From Alphaproteobacteria bacterium (GTDB taxonomy: Bacteria; Pseudomonadota; Alphaproteobacteria; MED-G09): a stretch of DNA of 9,717 nt. The notes under the pieces are model-generated. The model ran no database searches. It was not told the DNA's origin and saw nothing but the letters and a program-made list of their open reading frames with translations. Position numbers and translations under genes: made by a program. Location of the stretch: contig JABHUT010000053.1 in the NCBI GenBank assembly GCA_018658685.1, positions 1 through 9,717 of the forward strand. Reading direction: 5' to 3'. Shown piece by piece: positions 6,662 to 9,717 of the stretch; the first letter of the stretch is position 1; the number at the start of each line of letters is the position of its first letter.

Positions 6662-7342
6662 ATGATTATTCAATGTCCAGCATGTGCAACAAATTTTTTT
6701 CTTGATGAAAGAAAATTTAATGGTTCTGCGAAAAAACTTAAATGCTCAAGGTGCTCTATAGTATGGACTTCAGGAACAGACGGAAAACCAATCGATATTC
6801 CAAAGCTTTATGAGCCAGCCTCGAGTCAAGGAATCAAAACAAAAAAAGAATCAAAGACTATCGATAAAAATATTAAACCAGATCATCCTTTACCAGTTCC
6901 TTTTGATAAACCAAAAAGTGATAGATCAAATTTTATTATTTGGATCTCCTTTATTTTAATCTTTATACTTTTTGTTATTGCCTGGAATAAGAGAGTCATT
7001 TTTGTTGATCAGTTTCCTATATTTTCTCCAGTAGTTGAATTTTTTGATCCATCTATAAAATTTAGAGGTATTGAAATTAGTAACCTTAAGAGTCGAATTG
7101 ATGCAGGACAGGATGGGTCTACACTTTTTGTAAGTGGTTCTTTAATTAATCAAGAAAATTATTTACGAAGAGTTCCATCAATAATTGTAGTTATTGAAGA
7201 TGAAAGAGGCGTAATTCTTCAAAAAGAGACAGTAAGATCTGGAAATGATTATTTTGATTATCAGGAGATAAAAGACTTTGAGGTTAAATTTTCAAAATAT
7301 CCCATAAATGCATCAAATATTTTTATTGAAATATTAGACTAG
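6662..7342 (+). CDS. MJ0042-type zinc-ribbon protein with one transmembrane segment
   Basis: The 226-residue protein opens with MIIQCPACATNFFL and has CxxC pairs at C5/C8 and C28/C31, the MJ0042 zinc-ribbon pattern. A charged, Lys/Pro-rich linker (about 40-90) follows, then one membrane helix (about 91-108). The C-terminal domain (about 130-226) is predicted rich in beta strands, with ISNLKSRID and LFVSGSLINQEN, as in the DUF3426-like part of similar proteins. The topology suggests a cytoplasmic zinc ribbon and a periplasmic domain. The function is unknown; a regulatory or envelope-linked role is inferred from neighbours in other Alphaproteobacteria, where such a gene often stands beside ftsE/ftsX. 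It is separated from the dehydrogenase by a 42-bp T-rich gap without a hairpin. No clear ribosome site is seen. Confidence 0.85.
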   Translation: MIIQCPACATNFFLDERKFNGSAKKLKCSRCSIVWTSGTDGKPIDIPKLYEPASSQGIKTKKESKTIDKNIKPDHPLPVPFDKPKSDRSNFIIWISFILIFILFVIAWNKRVIFVDQFPIFSPVVEFFDPSIKFRGIEISNLKSRIDAGQDGSTLFVSGSLINQENYLRRVPSIIVVIEDERGVILQKETVRSGNDYFDYQEIKDFEVKFSKYPINASNIFIEILD

Positions 7343-8602
7343 TTAAATCCAATCTGGAACTTTATCTCGACTAATTATTTCCTCATCCTCAATTCTATCT
7401 CTGATAATTTCGAATTTATCATTACTTACAAGAATCTCATTTATTGATGCTCGAGTGTTATAATTTGATGATAGAACTGAACCATATGCTCCCACTGATT
7501 TAATTGCCAACAAGTCTTCTTCTTCAACATTTCCTATTGGTATTTTTTTTGCAAAATAATCACCAGTTTCGCAGACGGGTCCTACAATATCATACTTAGA
7601 TAGATTTCCTTTTTTATCTTCATTAATAGTAATAATTTGATGGTATGACCCATAAAGTGTTGGTCTTATGAAGTCATTCATAGCTGCATCAACAATAAGA
7701 AAATTATTTTTGTCAGTATTTTTTACATATATTATTTTTGTAACAAGTATAGCTGAATTTGCTGTTAGAAACCTACCTGGTTCAATCACAATTTTACATT
7801 TAAGGGCGCCTAGTTTTTGTGATAGAAGTTTTCCATATTTATTTATGTCTAGTGGTTTTTCTTCTGGATGATACTGAACACCTAAGCCACCACCAACATC
7901 AAAAACTTTAATTTCATGGCCTTTTTTTCTTAATTCGCCTATGATACCAATTAAAAGATCTAATGATTCTTCAAATGGTTTAATTTGATTGATTTGACTT
8001 CCAATATGAAAATCAATACCGATAATTTTAATGCCGGATAAGTTTGCTGCAAAATCATATGATTCAATTGCACTTTTCCAATCAATACCAAATTTATCCT
8101 GCGCCTTTCCTGTAGATATCTTTTCATTTCCACCTGCAGATATATCAGGGTTAATTCTTAAGGAAATATTTGATTGAACATTTAGATATTCAGATTCTTT
8201 GGAGATTTTTTTTAATTCACTTATTGATTCAACATTAAACATTAGAATATCACTTTGAATTGCGAATCTTATTTCCTCTGAAGTTTTACCTACGCCAGAA
8301 AAGACAATTTTTTTACTTGGTATTCCTGCTTTTAAAGCCCTTTTAAGCTCCCCAATCGAGACTACATCTGCACCAGATCCTAATTTAGAAAATGTTTTTA
8401 TTATTGATTGATTAGAATTAGATTTTATTGAAAAACAAATTTCATAATCTTCTAAATTTATAGACTCATCCAATCTGATATATTGTTCTTTTAGGTGATT
8501 AAGTGAATAACAGTAGAAAGGCGTTTTTATTTTTTCAGCTATATCACTTACATTAACGTCTTCGACTAAAAGTTTACCATTTTTGTAATTAAAACTATTC
8601 AT
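7343..8602 (-). CDS. lysA: Diaminopimelate decarboxylase
   Basis: The 419-residue PLP enzyme makes L-lysine from meso-diaminopimelate, the last step of lysine synthesis, in the cytoplasm. In order one sees the cofactor lysine in CFSIKSNSNQ (K60), GSGADVVSIGELKRALKAGI (76-94), RINPDISAG (149-157), the FHIGSQ stretch (H199, S202), DVGGGLGVQYHPEEKP (235-250), EPGRFLTANSA (274-284), VCETGDYF with the active-site cysteine of the neighbouring subunit (C344), and GAYGSVLSSNYNTR (371-384). Length and motif order match the family. AAGG, partly inside the lptM stop, lies about eight bases before the ATG at 8602. The gene follows lptM by 10 bases and argH further upstream, so the three form an operon. 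Its stop touches the stop of the zinc-ribbon gene. Confidence 0.96.
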   Translation of the reverse strand: MNSFNYKNGKLLVEDVNVSDIAEKIKTPFYCYSLNHLKEQYIRLDESINLEDYEICFSIKSNSNQSIIKTFSKLGSGADVVSIGELKRALKAGIPSKKIVFSGVGKTSEEIRFAIQSDILMFNVESISELKKISKESEYLNVQSNISLRINPDISAGGNEKISTGKAQDKFGIDWKSAIESYDFAANLSGIKIIGIDFHIGSQINQIKPFEESLDLLIGIIGELRKKGHEIKVFDVGGGLGVQYHPEEKPLDINKYGKLLSQKLGALKCKIVIEPGRFLTANSAILVTKIIYVKNTDKNNFLIVDAAMNDFIRPTLYGSYHQIITINEDKKGNLSKYDIVGPVCETGDYFAKKIPIGNVEEEDLLAIKSVGAYGSVLSSNYNTRASINEILVSNDKFEIIRDRIEDEEIISRDKVPDWI

Positions 8603-8612
8603 GCATATTGCC

Positions 8613-8741
8613 TTATGATCTTTTTTGAAAACTTAAATCATAATTAGTATCTGGAGGCGGCAAAAGATCTCCTTTTCTTCCACAGCCAGGGACTATTGTA
8701 AGCACAATAATACAAAACATAACTATTATTTTATTTTTCAT
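8613..8741 (-). CDS. lptM: LptM (YifL-like) LPS-assembly lipoprotein
   Basis: A 42-residue reading frame runs from the ATG at 8741 to the TAA at 8613-8615. It has a short hydrophobic signal sequence (about residues 5-18), a lipobox ending in PGC (C20), and directly after it GRKGDLLPPPD, the hallmark of the LptM/YifL family (GCGxKGpLxxP). LptM helps correct disulfide formation and assembly of the LptDE lipopolysaccharide translocon in E. coli. The proline just before the last glycine of the lipobox is unusual. The first 11 bases overlap the end of argH (ATGAAAAATAA), and lysA follows after 10 bases. Placement next to lysA is common for this family in proteobacteria. The gene is short enough to be missed by length cut-offs, but the motif is distinctive. 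Confidence 0.9.
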   Translation of the reverse strand: MKNKIIVMFCIIVLTIVPGCGRKGDLLPPPDTNYDLSFQKRS

Positions 8742-9717
8742 CTTTTAGTCTTTTTAACCACTGCACAGCAGCTTTTTTAACATTTTTCGGAGAAGTTCCT
8801 CCTTCCGAAGCCTTTCTACTGACTGATTTTTCTGCATTTAATACATTAAATATATCTTTAGTTATTCTTTTATCAAATTTCTTTAATATATCTAGGTCTA
8901 GTTCATCAAGGGTTATATTTTTGGTAATACAAATTGAAACTATTTCCCCTGTTATTTTATGCGCTGACCTGAAGGGGATATTTAAGTTCTGAACTAACCA
9001 ATCAGCTAGATCAGTTGCAGTAGAGAACTGTCTAGATGCGGCTTTATTCATATTTTCAATATTTGGTATCATATTCTCAATCATTGATGTCATCGATTGT
9101 AAACACAGCAAGATATTGTCTAGCGCATCAAATGTAGGCTCTTTATCTTCTTGAAGATCCTTAGAGTAAGCCATTGGGAGACCCTTCATAACAACTAACA
9201 TTGTTATTAGGGATCCTATTAATCTTCCAGATTTACCTCTCACAAGTTCAGCAAGGTCAGGATTTTTCTTTTGAGGCATTATTGATGATCCAGTCGTTAA
9301 CTGATCAGGAAGTTCAATAAAATTAAATCCATCTGAAAGCCATAAAATTATCTCTTCAGCTAATCGTGATAAATGGACTGAACAAATGGCTATCGATGAC
9401 ATTGTCTCTAACACAAAGTCTCTTGATGAAACTGCATCTAGAGAGTTTCTCATTGGATTGTTGAAGCCTAATGCTTTAGCGGTAATTTTTCTATTTATAG
9501 GAAAAGAAGTTCCAGAAAGTGCTCCTGATCCTAAGGGACTCTCATTTAATCTTTCATTACAATCCATCATTCTACCTTTATCCCTGGAAAACATTTCCAC
9601 ATAAGCCAAAAGATGATGCCCCATTGTAATTGGTTGAGCAGTTTGCATATGTGTATATCCTGGCATTATTGTCTTGTAATTATCATGGGCTTTATTCGCT
9701 AAAGCTTTTTGCAGTAA
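8731..9717 (-). CDS. argH: Argininosuccinate lyase (N-terminus beyond window)
   Basis: The open frame enters from the right edge and ends at 8731-8733; 328 residues are visible and about 135-140 N-terminal residues are missing, given a usual length near 460. The Met in MPGYTHMQ is internal: the frame continues upstream (LLQKALANKAHDNYKTI) to the edge, as in the family. ArgH splits argininosuccinate into arginine and fumarate, the last arginine-synthesis step. Motifs are MPGYTHMQTAQP with the catalytic-region Thr-His, RDKGRMMD, SPLGSGALSGTSFPI, the signature loop TGSSIMPQKKNPDLAELVRGK with the serine pair of the fumarase/aspartase superfamily, and AYSKDLQEDKEP. The C-terminal EGGTSPKNV region is also typical. 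It is the first visible gene of the argH-lptM-lysA operon and overlaps lptM by 11 bases. Confidence 0.96.
   Translation of the reverse strand, partial: LLQKALANKAHDNYKTIMPGYTHMQTAQPITMGHHLLAYVEMFSRDKGRMMDCNERLNESPLGSGALSGTSFPINRKITAKALGFNNPMRNSLDAVSSRDFVLETMSSIAICSVHLSRLAEEIILWLSDGFNFIELPDQLTTGSSIMPQKKNPDLAELVRGKSGRLIGSLITMLVVMKGLPMAYSKDLQEDKEPTFDALDNILLCLQSMTSMIENMIPNIENMNKAASRQFSTATDLADWLVQNLNIPFRSAHKITGEIVSICITKNITLDELDLDILKKFDKRITKDIFNVLNAEKSVSRKASEGGTSPKNVKKAAVQWLKRLKDEK

Noticed and set aside
7668..7871. Plus-strand frame inside lysA
   Set aside because: It is a shadow of a strongly conserved gene on the other strand.
9386..9604. Plus-strand frame inside argH
   Set aside because: It is a shadow of the argH coding sequence, with no independent support.

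Overview
The window is AT-rich (about 30% G+C in a line I counted by hand) with very tight gene packing. The genes are all bacterial. The order hisC-tyrA / plsC-ydcF / zinc-ribbon gene / lysA-lptM-argH is, from memory, a variant of a cluster common in Alphaproteobacteria. With the low G+C, near-zero intergenic spacing and an OmpW-type porin, this suggests a streamlined, probably marine alphaproteobacterium. I cannot place it more precisely from sequence alone.

Layout. Positions 1-257 (minus) hold the N-terminal part of an OmpW-like outer-membrane protein, running off the left edge. A gene-free stretch of about 395 bp (258-652) follows and contains a comparatively GC-rich patch with nested inverted repeats. 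On the plus strand, hisC (653-1741) and tyrA (1742-2662) abut exactly and form an aromatic/histidine amino-acid unit. They converge, 4 bp apart, on a minus-strand pair: plsC (2667-3383), a lysophosphatidate acyltransferase, and a DUF218/YdcF-like membrane-anchored protein (3388-3993). A 111-bp divergent region then leads to a plus-strand run: an EamA/DMT permease (4105-5004), an uncharacterised multi-spanning membrane protein (5006-5500), an exported PQQ-dependent sugar dehydrogenase (5501-6619), and an MJ0042-type zinc-ribbon protein with one membrane segment (6662-7342). The last unit is on the minus strand and reads argH (cut by the right edge), lptM (8613-8741, a 42-residue lipoprotein) and lysA (7343-8602). 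The stop codons of lysA and the zinc-ribbon gene touch with no base between them.

How the genes work together. HisC and TyrA cover two steps in or near tyrosine/phenylalanine and histidine synthesis. ArgH ends arginine synthesis and LysA ends lysine synthesis. LptM and PlsC are envelope functions (LPS-transport assembly and phospholipid synthesis), and YdcF-like proteins are also envelope-associated. The less ordinary part is the middle cassette of permease, unknown membrane protein and PQQ dehydrogenase. It lies between the zinc-ribbon and YdcF genes, where related genomes, as I recall, often carry ftsE and ftsX. I see no transposase, integrase, CRISPR array, tRNA or rRNA. No dramatic new system is evident; the best leads are the unknown membrane protein coupled to the PQQ dehydrogenase and the structured patch upstream of ompW.
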